Assembly (NCBI RefSeq): GCF_003991405.1
Contig: NZ_RPEN01000158.1
Coordinates: 310,001-374,000, forward strand
DNA from: Pseudorhodobacter sp. E13
GTDB taxonomy: Bacteria > Pseudomonadota > Alphaproteobacteria > Rhodobacterales > Rhodobacteraceae
DNA: 64,000 bases
Reading direction: 5' to 3'
Part shown: positions 17,036 through 24,586 of the stretch, piece after piece
How the letters are laid out: the number at the start of each line of letters is the position of its first letter
How positions within the stretch are numbered: position 1 is the stretch's first letter
Position numbers and translations under genes: made by a program
Notes under the pieces: model-generated
Seen by the model: the letters and a program-made list of their open reading frames with translations, nothing else
Databases searched by the model: none
Told to the model about the DNA's origin: nothing

Positions 17036-17749
17036 TTACTGACGGTTCAACCAGAAATACCCCTCGCCCGAGGTGAACTCTGGCGTGGTGGGGCTGCCCG
17101 GCGCATGGGTCAGCAAGCTGGCCGCCCCGTGAACACCTGTGCCACCCGCGCCGACAAAGCTGCCGCCCGTGCTCAGCAGAACATCGGAATTGGCGCTGCC
17201 GCCTGCCTCTGTCATGTCCAGCTCTCCGCCGTAGTAAACGCTCATCGCGCCCGTGCGTGTGGTCACGGACCCCACCACGGGAATACCGGTCAGCGTTTGC
17301 TCGGTGCTGGTGGCAACCGCCGTCAGACTGCCAATCCCTGCGGTCAGCGTGCCCGGAATGGCGACATCGGTGCCGTCTTTATCCAGCACGAAATTTCCGG
17401 CGGTGCCGGTGACGTTATCGGCGAAAGTGTCCGGGTCGGAATTGGCAGGCTTGAAGGCAACCTCAAGCTTCAGATCGCCCGTCAGCTTGCCCGGCATACT
17501 GCCATCGGATTTGCGCAGATCAACCTGCGCCTGCCCGGCATAGGTGGCCGAGCCAGAGGTTGGCATGTCACTGGTGGGAATACGCCCCTGCACCTCGCTC
17601 AGGGCTGCTGCGAAATTGGCGGTGCCACCACCCGCGCCTGCGCCAGCCCCTGCGCCAGCACCGCCGCCGCCCCCGCTGCCCAAACAGGCCGAGAGCGACA
17701 GCACCGCTGCAACGGCCACCGCGCCGCGCGCCAGTCTTGTGTAAGTCAT
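17036..17749 (-). CDS. Glycine-rich lipoprotein with TbpB/fHbp-like beta-barrel, candidate Slam client
   Basis: 237 aa from ATG 17749 (AAAGGA upstream); the TTG at 17764 is poorly placed. The signal peptide ends in the lipobox LSAC (Cys22), followed by a 25-residue Gly/Ala linker. The mature region has repeated short beta strands (GSATYAGQAQVDLR, LTGDLKLEVAF, NFVLDKDGTDVAIPG, GAMSVYYGGELDM) and ends GGSFVGAGGTGVHGAASL..GEGYFWLNRQ. This resembles the 8-stranded barrel of transferrin-binding-protein-like surface lipoproteins. It is directly upstream of the Slam-like gene on the same strand. The ligand is unknown; iron or haem capture is one possibility from family precedent only. Confidence 0.7.
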   Translation of the reverse strand: MTYTRLARGAVAVAAVLSLSACLGSGGGGGAGAGAGAGAGGGTANFAAALSEVQGRIPTSDMPTSGSATYAGQAQVDLRKSDGSMPGKLTGDLKLEVAFKPANSDPDTFADNVTGTAGNFVLDKDGTDVAIPGTLTAGIGSLTAVATSTEQTLTGIPVVGSVTTRTGAMSVYYGGELDMTEAGGSANSDVLLSTGGSFVGAGGTGVHGAASLLTHAPGSPTTPEFTSGEGYFWLNRQ

Positions 17750-17845
17750 CCTTTTTCCTTTCAATTTTCGGTCAAAAAACCGCGCCGCCCAACCATGGCA
17801 GGGCCGCGCCTGTTGACCTTTCGCGAGGCGCGCTGGTCAGTTCAA

Positions 17846-17876
17846 ATGACAAGATTTTCATGACGGGACTTGTCAT
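17846..17876. promoter_or_regulatory. Inverted repeat, possible operator for the lipoprotein-Slam operon
   Basis: ATGACAAG (17846-17853) and CTTGTCAT (17869-17876) are perfect inverted copies separated by 15 bases, about 97-127 bases upstream of the lipoprotein start. Spacing fits a dimeric regulator contacting two half-sites. The regulator is not identifiable; it does not look like a classical Fur box. Confidence 0.4.
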
Positions 17877-18009
17877 CCGCCGCCCCTGTCTGGCCCGGAT
17901 CAGCGCTGCAAAATGCCCAAAAATTCAGCACGCGCACCGCCTCTTGCTGCCATGCCGCCCCCATGCCGCCCCCAGCCTGCTGCCGCGATTGGGCTGGACC
18001 GAAGCCATG

Positions 18010-18021
18010 GTTTGCGCTAAC
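18010..18021. promoter_or_regulatory. LacI-type operator upstream of eda
   Basis: GTTTGCGCTAAC differs by one base from the perfect palindrome upstream of edd (13783-13794). It is 75 bases before the eda start. Two matching sites in front of the two Entner-Doudoroff genes make a shared regulator likely. Confidence 0.6.
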
Positions 18022-18095
18022 ACTCGGCGCAGAAAATCTGCGGCGCTGCCGCGCCCGCGCCTGAACATCAGGCCCCAGAAAAGGATATCCGCGCC

Positions 18096-18734
18096 ATGAC
18101 GCCCGCCGAACAATCCCGCCACGCGCTTGAGATTTGCAACCTTGCCCCGGTGGTTCCGGTGCTGGTGGTCGAGGATGCCAGCAAGGCCGCCGATCTGGCG
18201 CGCGCGCTGGTGGCCGGGGGCCTGCCCGCGCTGGAGGTGACTTTGCGCACCCCCGCCGCGCTGGACGTGATCCGTGCGATGGCCGACGTGCCGGGTGGTG
18301 TGGTCGGCGCAGGCACGTTGCTGACACGCGATGATGTGAAAGCCGCGAAAGAGGCCGGCGCGAAATTCGGCGTCTCGCCCGGTGCCACGGCCAAGCTGCT
18401 GGATGCCTGCGCAGAATTTGAACTGCCGTTGCTGCCCGGTGCCGCCACCGCGACCGAGGTGATGACCCTGCTGGAACTGGGCTATACGGTGCAGAAATTC
18501 TTTCCCGCCGAGGCATCGGGCGGTGCGCCCGCGCTGAAAGGGATTGGTGCGCCGATCCCACAGGTCAAGTTTTGCCCGACCGGGGGCATCAGCCTGAAAA
18601 ATGCCAATGACTATCTGAAACTGCCGAATGTGCTGTGCGTCGGCGGCTCTTGGGTGGCCCCTGTGGACCTGATGGCCGCAGGCGATTGGGCCGGGATTAC
18701 CGCCATCGCAGCCGAGGCGGCGAAACTGCGCTAA
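18096..18734 (+). CDS. eda: KDPG aldolase (2-dehydro-3-deoxy-phosphogluconate aldolase)
   Basis: 212 aa, the usual size. Family motifs are GLPALEVTLRTP (catalytic Glu), GAGTLL, FGVSPGA, LPLLPGAATATE, the Schiff-base lysine in YTVQKFFPAE, and KFCPTGGISLKNANDYL with phosphate-binding VGGSWV. It splits KDPG into pyruvate and glyceraldehyde-3-phosphate, the second unique step of the Entner-Doudoroff pathway. It has its own promoter region and operator instead of following edd directly. Confidence 0.95.
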   Translation: MTPAEQSRHALEICNLAPVVPVLVVEDASKAADLARALVAGGLPALEVTLRTPAALDVIRAMADVPGGVVGAGTLLTRDDVKAAKEAGAKFGVSPGATAKLLDACAEFELPLLPGAATATEVMTLLELGYTVQKFFPAEASGGAPALKGIGAPIPQVKFCPTGGISLKNANDYLKLPNVLCVGGSWVAPVDLMAAGDWAGITAIAAEAAKLR

Positions 18735-18749
18735 CCCTTATTGCGGCAC

Positions 18750-19022
18750 TTATTGCCGCACCCGCCCCGCACGCCCGCCCCGGCGCTTTGCTGCGCTGGG
18801 GGCGGTCAAGGCGGCCTCCAGCACCCCGTTCATCGGATGCTCTGGCGCCGCTGCGGCATAGGTCGCCAACAGATGCCGCAAGGCCGGGCCGGTTTCGGCA
18901 TCGACAGGCAGGCTAAGCGCCCAATCCATGAAGATGGACCGACATTCACCCAAGGTGATCCCCTCGATGCGATAGCTTTCGCGGATCAAGCCTTTCGGGT
19001 CCGCTGTTTTCAGGTCCATCAT
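18750..19022 (-). CDS. Conserved hypothetical protein, 90 aa
   Basis: Small soluble protein (MMDLKTADPKGLIRESYRIEGITLGECRSIF...). The first 65 residues look like a compact helical domain and the C-terminus is basic (AKRRGGRAGRVRQ). I do not recognise a family. It lies 23 bases downstream of glnE on the same strand, so it is probably in the glnE operon. The codon use matches its neighbours and supports a real gene. Confidence 0.6.
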   Translation of the reverse strand: MMDLKTADPKGLIRESYRIEGITLGECRSIFMDWALSLPVDAETGPALRHLLATYAAAAPEHPMNGVLEAALTAPSAAKRRGGRAGRVRQ

Positions 19023-19045
19023 CTGCTATCCATCCCCGTTGGCCA

Positions 19046-21829
19046 CTATGGGGCCGTTATCAATCGCGCAATCACGGCTTCGGCCCCGGCCAGCGCCTCT
19101 GTCAGCCGCGCGCTCAGCGCTGCCACATCGGTTTGCCCGGTTTCGCGCAGCAAGAACGCCCGCCCGCCGATCCCCAGCTTTTCAAAATCCAGCGCCTTGT
19201 CGGTCAATAAGCGCGAGGCTGCCTGAAGCCGCCAGCAAAGCCTGTAGGCATCCAGCACCGCCTGCTCATCCGATTGCGACAGGAATTGACGTTTCACGCC
19301 AGCGCGCAACTGCGGCTCCACCCGCCGCGCGGGGTCGCCTGCCTGCAACGCCGCCGTCTGCGCCAGTAGTTCGATATCCATCAAGCGCCCCGGCCCGTTC
19401 TTGGCATCCCACGGCCCGCTTGCGGGTTTGGCAGCGGCCAGCCGCGCGCGCATATCGGCCACATCGGCCAGAACCGTTTCTCCCCCGGCCTTGGCGGCCA
19501 GAACCTCGCGGCGCAGGCCCTCAAACTCGGCGCGCAGATCGGCATTCCCGGCAATCGGGCGCGCGCGGGTCAGGGCCAGATGCTCCCATGTCCAGGCCTC
19601 GGTCAGTTGGTAATCCTTGAAGGAATGGATCGAGGTTGCCACCGGCCCCTGCCGCCCCGAAGGCCGCAAGCGCATATCCACCTCATAGAGCCGCCCCTCG
19701 GGCATTTGCGCGGTCACGGCTGTCACCATCGCTTGCGTCAGCCGCGCGAAATAGGGCCGGATCGCCAATGGCTTCTTGCCGTCGCTATATTCGGCATCGC
19801 CCGCATCATAGATCACGATCAGATCAAGATCCGATTCCGCATTCAGCCGCCCTGCCCCAAGGCTGCCCATGCCCAGCAAAATCGCCCCCCGCCCCGGTGG
19901 CGGGCCGTATTTGCGGGCAAACTCTGCCTCCACCACCGGCCACAGCGCGGCCAAGGTGGCATCGGCCAGATCGGCATATTGCTTGCCTGCCTCGAACGCG
20001 TCGATCAACCCGCGCAAATGATGCACACCGATGCGGAAATGCCATTCCTTCATCCAGCGCCGCGCAGCATCCAGCTTGCGCTCATAATCCGCAATCTCGG
20101 CCAGCGCCGCTGTCAGCCCCGCCGACAATGCGCCCAAACTCGGCCAAGCGGCAAAGAAACTGCCGCCGATCACCGCATCCAGCACAGCGCCATTGCGCGA
20201 CAGATACAGCGCCAGCGCGGGCGAGGTGGCGGCAATATCAACTATCAGATCAACAAGCTGCGGGTTCGCCTCGAACAAGGAGAAAATCTGCACCCCGGCA
20301 GGCAGGCCCGCCAGAAACCCATCAAAGGCAATCAAGGCCTCATCCGGGTTGGCGGCGCGTTGCAACCGTTTCAACAGGCCGGGGCGCACGCGACGGAAAA
20401 TCGTGCCCGCGCGTTCAGACCGCAGCGCAGGATAACTGTCCCAGCCGCGCACGATGTCGCGGGCACTGTCGGACAGCTCTGGCCCTTCCTCTGCCTCGCC
20501 GGGGGCAAAGAAGCCTTCGGTCAGATGGTCGGTGCGTTCCAGCCGCGCGGTCAGGCTGGCGCGAAACGCGGCGACATCCGGCTCTCCGCAGAACATCGCG
20601 ATCCGGGCGATGCCATCGGCGGTGGCTGGCATGTCATGCGTCTGCGCGTCATGCACCATCTGCAACCGATGCTCGATTTCCCGATGCGCGCGGTAAAGCT
20701 GGGTCAATTCTGCGGCGGTGTCTTGCGCAATCCAGCCTTTTTCGGCCAGTGCGGCAAGGCCCGGCACGGTTTGGCGGCCGCGCAAATCGGGGTCGCGCCC
20801 GCCTGCAATCAACTGCCGCGTCTGGGTGAAAAACTCAATCTCGCGGATGCCCCCCACGCCCAGCTTCATGTTATGGCCTTCCACCACCACCGGCCCATGC
20901 AGGCGGCGGTGATCGCGAATGCGCAGCCGCATGTCATGCGCATCCTGAATGGCCGCAAAATCCAGATGCTTGCGCCAGACAAACGGCGTCAGCGTCTTGA
21001 TAAACCGCTCCCCCGCCGCAATGTCCCCTGCGCAAGGCCGCGCCTTGATCCAGGCCGCGCGTTCCCATGTGCGGCCCACGCTTTCGTAATAGCTTTCCGC
21101 CGCCGCGAAAGACAGGCAGACCGGTGTCACCGCCGCATCCGGGCGCAGCCGCAGATCGGTGCGGAACACATAGCCTTCCGCCGTGCGGTCGCCCACCAAG
21201 GCCGCCATCTTGCGCGTGACACGAATAAAGGCGCTGCGGGCCTCGGCGGCGCTGTCGGGATAGCGGCTTTCATCAAACAGGCAAATCAGGTCGATATCCG
21301 AGGAGTAATTCAACTCCCCCGCGCCCATCTTGCCCATGGCAAAGACCACCATGCCCGCCGCTGTCTCGGCATCCTCGGCCACCGCGCCGGGGATCTTGCC
21401 GCGCCGGATTTCTTCGGCGACCAACCGCTTCAGCGACAGGTCCACCGCGCGGTCGGCCAGATCGGTCAGCGCGCCTGTCACCGCCTCCAGCGGCCAGACG
21501 CCCGCAAGGTCAGCCAAGCCTGCCAGCAAGGCCACCCGCCGCTTGGCCTGCCGCAAGCCCGCGCCCAAAGCGTCCAGCGACAGATCCTTTAGCGCCGCAA
21601 GCTCTGTCGCCACCGCCGTTTCCGGGGCGCGGGCAAGGGCGGCGCGCAGCCAATCAGCCTCGCGCTGCATCAGATCGGCCAGAAACGGGCTGCACCCCGC
21701 CGCCCCTACCAGAACGGGCAGCACAGCAGGGTCAATATCGGCAAAGCGCGCCGCAATCTCGGCCCCGGCGGCGGAGTCATAGGGCAGCGGTTTGCGGGTG
21801 ATGCGGGGGGCGAAGGGCATATGCGACAT
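19046..21829 (-). CDS. glnE: Bifunctional glutamine synthetase adenylyltransferase/deadenylase
   Basis: About 927 aa from ATG 21829 (MSHMPFAPRITRKP); upstream codons lack coding character. Two nucleotidyltransferase domains are visible: the N-terminal deadenylase around GKMGAGELNYSSDIDLICLFD and the C-terminal adenylylase around GMGSLGAGRLNAESDLDLIVIYD, each with the G-S/G and DxD metal-binding pattern, plus MRLRPSGRQGPVAT. GlnE attaches or removes AMP on glutamine synthetase in response to PII, tuning nitrogen assimilation. It is transcribed divergently from the DUF2852 gene. Confidence 0.95.
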   Translation of the reverse strand: MSHMPFAPRITRKPLPYDSAAGAEIAARFADIDPAVLPVLVGAAGCSPFLADLMQREADWLRAALARAPETAVATELAALKDLSLDALGAGLRQAKRRVALLAGLADLAGVWPLEAVTGALTDLADRAVDLSLKRLVAEEIRRGKIPGAVAEDAETAAGMVVFAMGKMGAGELNYSSDIDLICLFDESRYPDSAAEARSAFIRVTRKMAALVGDRTAEGYVFRTDLRLRPDAAVTPVCLSFAAAESYYESVGRTWERAAWIKARPCAGDIAAGERFIKTLTPFVWRKHLDFAAIQDAHDMRLRIRDHRRLHGPVVVEGHNMKLGVGGIREIEFFTQTRQLIAGGRDPDLRGRQTVPGLAALAEKGWIAQDTAAELTQLYRAHREIEHRLQMVHDAQTHDMPATADGIARIAMFCGEPDVAAFRASLTARLERTDHLTEGFFAPGEAEEGPELSDSARDIVRGWDSYPALRSERAGTIFRRVRPGLLKRLQRAANPDEALIAFDGFLAGLPAGVQIFSLFEANPQLVDLIVDIAATSPALALYLSRNGAVLDAVIGGSFFAAWPSLGALSAGLTAALAEIADYERKLDAARRWMKEWHFRIGVHHLRGLIDAFEAGKQYADLADATLAALWPVVEAEFARKYGPPPGRGAILLGMGSLGAGRLNAESDLDLIVIYDAGDAEYSDGKKPLAIRPYFARLTQAMVTAVTAQMPEGRLYEVDMRLRPSGRQGPVATSIHSFKDYQLTEAWTWEHLALTRARPIAGNADLRAEFEGLRREVLAAKAGGETVLADVADMRARLAAAKPASGPWDAKNGPGRLMDIELLAQTAALQAGDPARRVEPQLRAGVKRQFLSQSDEQAVLDAYRLCWRLQAASRLLTDKALDFEKLGIGGRAFLLRETGQTDVAALSARLTEALAGAEAVIARLITAP

Positions 21830-22152
21830 GCCGCGCAGAATGCCCAGCAGGCGCGGCGCGGTCAATCGGGCGCAGCGGATATTTCTGCGGCCCGCACAGG
21901 CTGTGCGGCAAAGCGCGTTTTTACACCGCCCGGCTGCGATCGGTTGGCCGCCAAAGGCGCACAGACACACAGGCTGACAATATTTTATATCTTAACTTCA
22001 ATGACTTGACCTGAATTTTACCTCCAACCCTCAAAAAATGTAAATTTCTTTAACATAAAGACTTGAAAAGCGCTGGCATCGTGGCAATCTTGGTAATGTA
22101 AAAGGAATAAACATAACCCCGAACCGCAACCCCTTTGAACGGAGAGTCCACA
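21830..22152. other. Divergent intergenic region between glnE and DUF2852 gene, AT-rich centre
   Basis: 323 bases. The part from about 21978 to 22130 is clearly more AT-rich than its surroundings (for example ATATTTTATATCTTAAC). It has a weak sigma70-like TTGAAA (22063) with a poor -10 17 bases later. No ORF with a ribosome site and no clear operator. Confidence 0.55.
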
Positions 22153-22584
22153 ATGTATGACACATCGACCCAAAGCCTACCCCACGGCATCACAAGCTGG
22201 CCTCGCCGCGTCGAGGGCTGGCTGGATGATCGCGGCAAAGGCGCATGGATTGCAGCCATGGTGCTGGGGTTCATTTTCGTCTGGCCTGTCGGCCTTGCCA
22301 TCCTCGCCTATATGATCTGGAGTAAACGCATGTTCAACCGTTCCGCCTGCCGCGCCCGCCGCCATTCCCATGGCGATTGGAAAACCGCTTCCACTGGCAA
22401 CACGGCCTTCGATGCCTATCGCAGCGAAACCATCCGCCGTCTGGAAGAGGAACAAGAAGCGTTTGAAGCCTTCCTGAAACGTCTGCGCGATGCCAAGGAC
22501 AAGCAGGAATTCGACGCCTTCATGGATGAGCGCGTGAAGCGCAACACCGCCGATGACGCCGCCAAAGATGTCTCGGCCTATTGA
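22153..22584 (+). CDS. DUF2852 domain-containing membrane protein
   Basis: 143 aa. ATG 22153 follows GGAG at a suitable distance; the upstream TTG is not needed. One membrane helix is clear (GAWIAAMVLGFIFVWPVGLAILAYMIW, about 30-57), followed by a basic segment and a charged coiled-coil helix (RRLEEEQEAFEAFLKRLRDAKDKQEFDAFMDERV) facing the cytoplasm. This matches DUF2852 of Rhizobiales and Rhodobacterales. Function unknown. A hairpin separates it from the RDD gene downstream. Confidence 0.85.
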   Translation: MYDTSTQSLPHGITSWPRRVEGWLDDRGKGAWIAAMVLGFIFVWPVGLAILAYMIWSKRMFNRSACRARRHSHGDWKTASTGNTAFDAYRSETIRRLEEEQEAFEAFLKRLRDAKDKQEFDAFMDERVKRNTADDAAKDVSAY

Positions 22585-22595
22585 TAAACCCGGAC

Positions 22596-22620
22596 GGGCG
22601 GCCCACCTCAGGGGCCGCCC
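22596..22620 (+). terminator. Hairpin after DUF2852 gene
   Basis: GGGCGGCCC (22596-22604) pairs with GGGCCGCCC (22612-22620) around a 7-base loop, followed by CCCTTTG. There is no long T run, so it may only attenuate read-through into the RDD gene. Confidence 0.55.
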
Positions 22621-22646
22621 CCCTTTGCTTCAAGGACCAGCACATC

Positions 22647-23090
22647 ATGTTCGCCAACGCCCTGCCCGACCCGGACTATAACGCCGAATTTTACGAAGGC
22701 GTCACCGCCAAGCGCGGGGTCGCTTGGGTCATTGATACGCTGCTCACCATGATCCTGACCGCGCTGATCGTGCCGTTTACCGCCTTTACCGCGCTGTTCT
22801 TTCTGCCGGTGCTGTTCGTGGTGGTGAATGCCGCCTATCGCTGGGTCACGATCAGCAGCGGCTCGGCCACGCTGGGCATGCGCCTTGCGGCGATTGAATT
22901 CCGCCGCGCCGATGGCCGCCCCTTTGATACCGGAACCGCCTTTGTGCATACGCTGGGCTATCTGGTCAGCAGCAGCCTTGTGCTGCCGCAGGTGCTGTCT
23001 GTCGCGATGATGATCCTAAGCCCGCGCGGCCAAGGGCTGACCGATACCGTGCTGGGCAGCGTCGCCATCAACCGCAGCGCCCGTTACTGA
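22647..23090 (+). CDS. RDD family membrane protein
   Basis: 147 aa from ATG 22647, with AAGGA about 10 bases upstream. It has the RDD pattern: an early AKRGVAWVIDTLLTMILTALIV helix (Arg and Asp in helix 1), a second helix (FFLPVLFVVVNAAYRW), the SSGSATLGMRLAAIEFRRADG loop and further hydrophobic helices, ending with ..GLTDTVLGSVAI. It is an integral inner-membrane protein; RDD proteins are associated with ion or small-molecule transport, but no substrate can be given. Confidence 0.85.
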   Translation: MFANALPDPDYNAEFYEGVTAKRGVAWVIDTLLTMILTALIVPFTAFTALFFLPVLFVVVNAAYRWVTISSGSATLGMRLAAIEFRRADGRPFDTGTAFVHTLGYLVSSSLVLPQVLSVAMMILSPRGQGLTDTVLGSVAINRSARY

Positions 23091-23223
23091 CCGCACATTC
23101 TGCGCGCCCCCGGCGAAAACCTGCAAATTCCTGAATTTCTGTCGAAAAACCATGCAGTCTTTCCTTGGCGCGCGCGGGTGTGCTTGCTAACCTGTCGCTG
23201 ATTTACAGCTTTTCCGGACAGAG

Positions 23224-24090
23224 ATGCGACACACCCTTCCCCTCGCCCCGCAGTTCTATGTGACCGCCCCACAGCCCTGCCCCTATCTGGAAGGCCGGAT
23301 GGAGCGCAAGCTGTTCACCGCGCTGCAAGGGGAACATGCGCAAAAGCTGAATGACACGCTGTCCAAGCAAGGCTTCCGCCGCTCGCAGAATGTGCTGTAT
23401 CGCCCGTCTTGTGCGGAATGTTCGGCCTGCCTTTCGGCCCGTATCCGCGTGGCCGATTTCACGCCCACGCGCACCCAGCGCAAGGTGTTGCGGCGCAATG
23501 CGGCGCTGAAACGCAACGCCACCAGCCCTTGGGCAACCGAGGACCAATATGCCCTGTTCCGCCGCTATCTGGATTTCCGCCATGCCGAAGGTGGGATGGC
23601 CGATATGGATATTTTCGAATTCGCCGCGATGATCGAGGAAACCCCGATCCGCAGCCGCGTCATCGAATATTCCGAAACCGAAGGGCGCGGCCCCGCCGAT
23701 CTGTCTGCCGTGTGTCTGACGGATGTGTTCGATGACGGGCTGAGCATGGTCTATTCCTTCTATGACCCCGATCTGACCGCGCGCTCTTTGGGCACCTTCC
23801 TGATTCTCGACCATATCGAGATTGCGCGCGCCGCGGGGCTGCCCTTTGTCTATCTGGGCTATTGGGTGCCGGGCAGCCGGAAAATGGGCTATAAGGCAGG
23901 CTTTTCAGGGCTGGAGATTTTCAAGGCGGGAAGCTGGCAACCGATCGGTGATCCGCAGGCCCACACCGCCGAGCTGCACCCCCTTTCCGTCGACCCGATT
24001 GCCGAGCAGGTCGCCCGCATCAACCTGCCCGATGGCCGCAGCCCGAAAGAGCGGCCAACCGACATGCCCGCCCCCCCGATCAAACGATGA
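23224..24090 (+). CDS. bpt: Aspartate/glutamate leucyltransferase (arginyltransferase family)
   Basis: 288 aa. The N-terminal ATE cysteine region is seen in [15 protein letters not shown] and [15 protein letters not shown]; the C-terminal GNAT-like domain contains [29 protein letters not shown] and [20 protein letters not shown]. In bacteria, Bpt adds Leu from Leu-tRNA to N-terminal Asp or Glu, sending proteins to ClpAP through ClpS (N-end rule). The stop overlaps the VOC gene start (ATGA). Confidence 0.92.
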   Translation: MRHTLPLAPQFYVTAPQPCPYLEGRMERKLFTALQGEHAQKLNDTLSKQGFRRSQNVLYRPSCAECSACLSARIRVADFTPTRTQRKVLRRNAALKRNATSPWATEDQYALFRRYLDFRHAEGGMADMDIFEFAAMIEETPIRSRVIEYSETEGRGPADLSAVCLTDVFDDGLSMVYSFYDPDLTARSLGTFLILDHIEIARAAGLPFVYLGYWVPGSRKMGYKAGFSGLEIFKAGSWQPIGDPQAHTAELHPLSVDPIAEQVARINLPDGRSPKERPTDMPAPPIKR

Positions 24091-24473
24091 CCCAAGCCAT
24101 CGCCGCCCTTGCCCTCGTGGTGCCCGATTATGATGCGGCAATCCGGTTTTATGTGGATGTGATGGGGTTTGACCTTGCCGAAGATGTCGATCAGGGCCGC
24201 AAACGCTGGGTCCGGGTGTCACCCCCCGGTGGGCGCGGGGCCTCGCTCATCCTCGCACGGGCCGAAACCCGCCAGCAAAACCGCCGCATCGGCGATCAGA
24301 GCGGGGGCCGCGTGTTTCTGTTTCTGGAAACCGATGATTTTGACCGTGACCACGCCAGTATGCAGGCCGCAGGCGTGGTGTTCGAAGAAGCCCCCAGGCA
24401 AGAACCCTATGGCAAGGTTGCCATCTGGCGCGACCCGTTCGGGAACCGCTGGGATCTGTTGCAGCGCGCCTGA
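24087..24473 (+). CDS. VOC family protein (glyoxalase/bleomycin-resistance fold)
   Basis: 128 aa with the two beta-alpha-beta-beta-beta modules of the vicinal oxygen chelate fold: [29 protein letters not shown] at the start and [11 protein letters not shown] at the end. A possible metal Glu is in [13 protein letters not shown]; the canonical His of module 1 is replaced here (AALALVVPD), so classical glyoxalase I activity is doubtful. It overlaps bpt by 4 bases and is probably cotranscribed. Substrate unknown. Confidence 0.85.
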   Translation: MTQAIAALALVVPDYDAAIRFYVDVMGFDLAEDVDQGRKRWVRVSPPGGRGASLILARAETRQQNRRIGDQSGGRVFLFLETDDFDRDHASMQAAGVVFEEAPRQEPYGKVAIWRDPFGNRWDLLQRA

Positions 24474-24586
24474 CCTGCACCTTTACAAATAAACTTGGCA
24501 AGCCGGGGCCAGACCCGCTAGCGTTAACCTTGATTTAAGGGCACGGGCGCAGGATGCCCAGAACCGCGCCGGATTGAGAGGTTGAT

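Larger units (their letters stand above)
17750..18095. other. Divergent intergenic region between lipoprotein gene and eda
   Basis: 346 bases. It holds the inverted repeat at 17846-17876 nearer the lipoprotein gene and the LacI-type operator at 18010-18021 nearer eda. Small open frames here (for example 17870-18064) have no coding character or ribosome site. Nothing else supported. Confidence 0.65.

Noticed and set aside
17870-18064. Small ORF between lipoprotein gene and eda
   Set aside because: No ribosome site, repetitive Cys/Pro composition, and it overlaps the operator region.
24517-24528. GCTAGCGTTAAC before the glutamate synthase-family gene as a third Entner-Doudoroff operator
   Set aside because: It differs from the palindrome at two of 12 positions, including next to the centre, and is not itself symmetric; probably chance.
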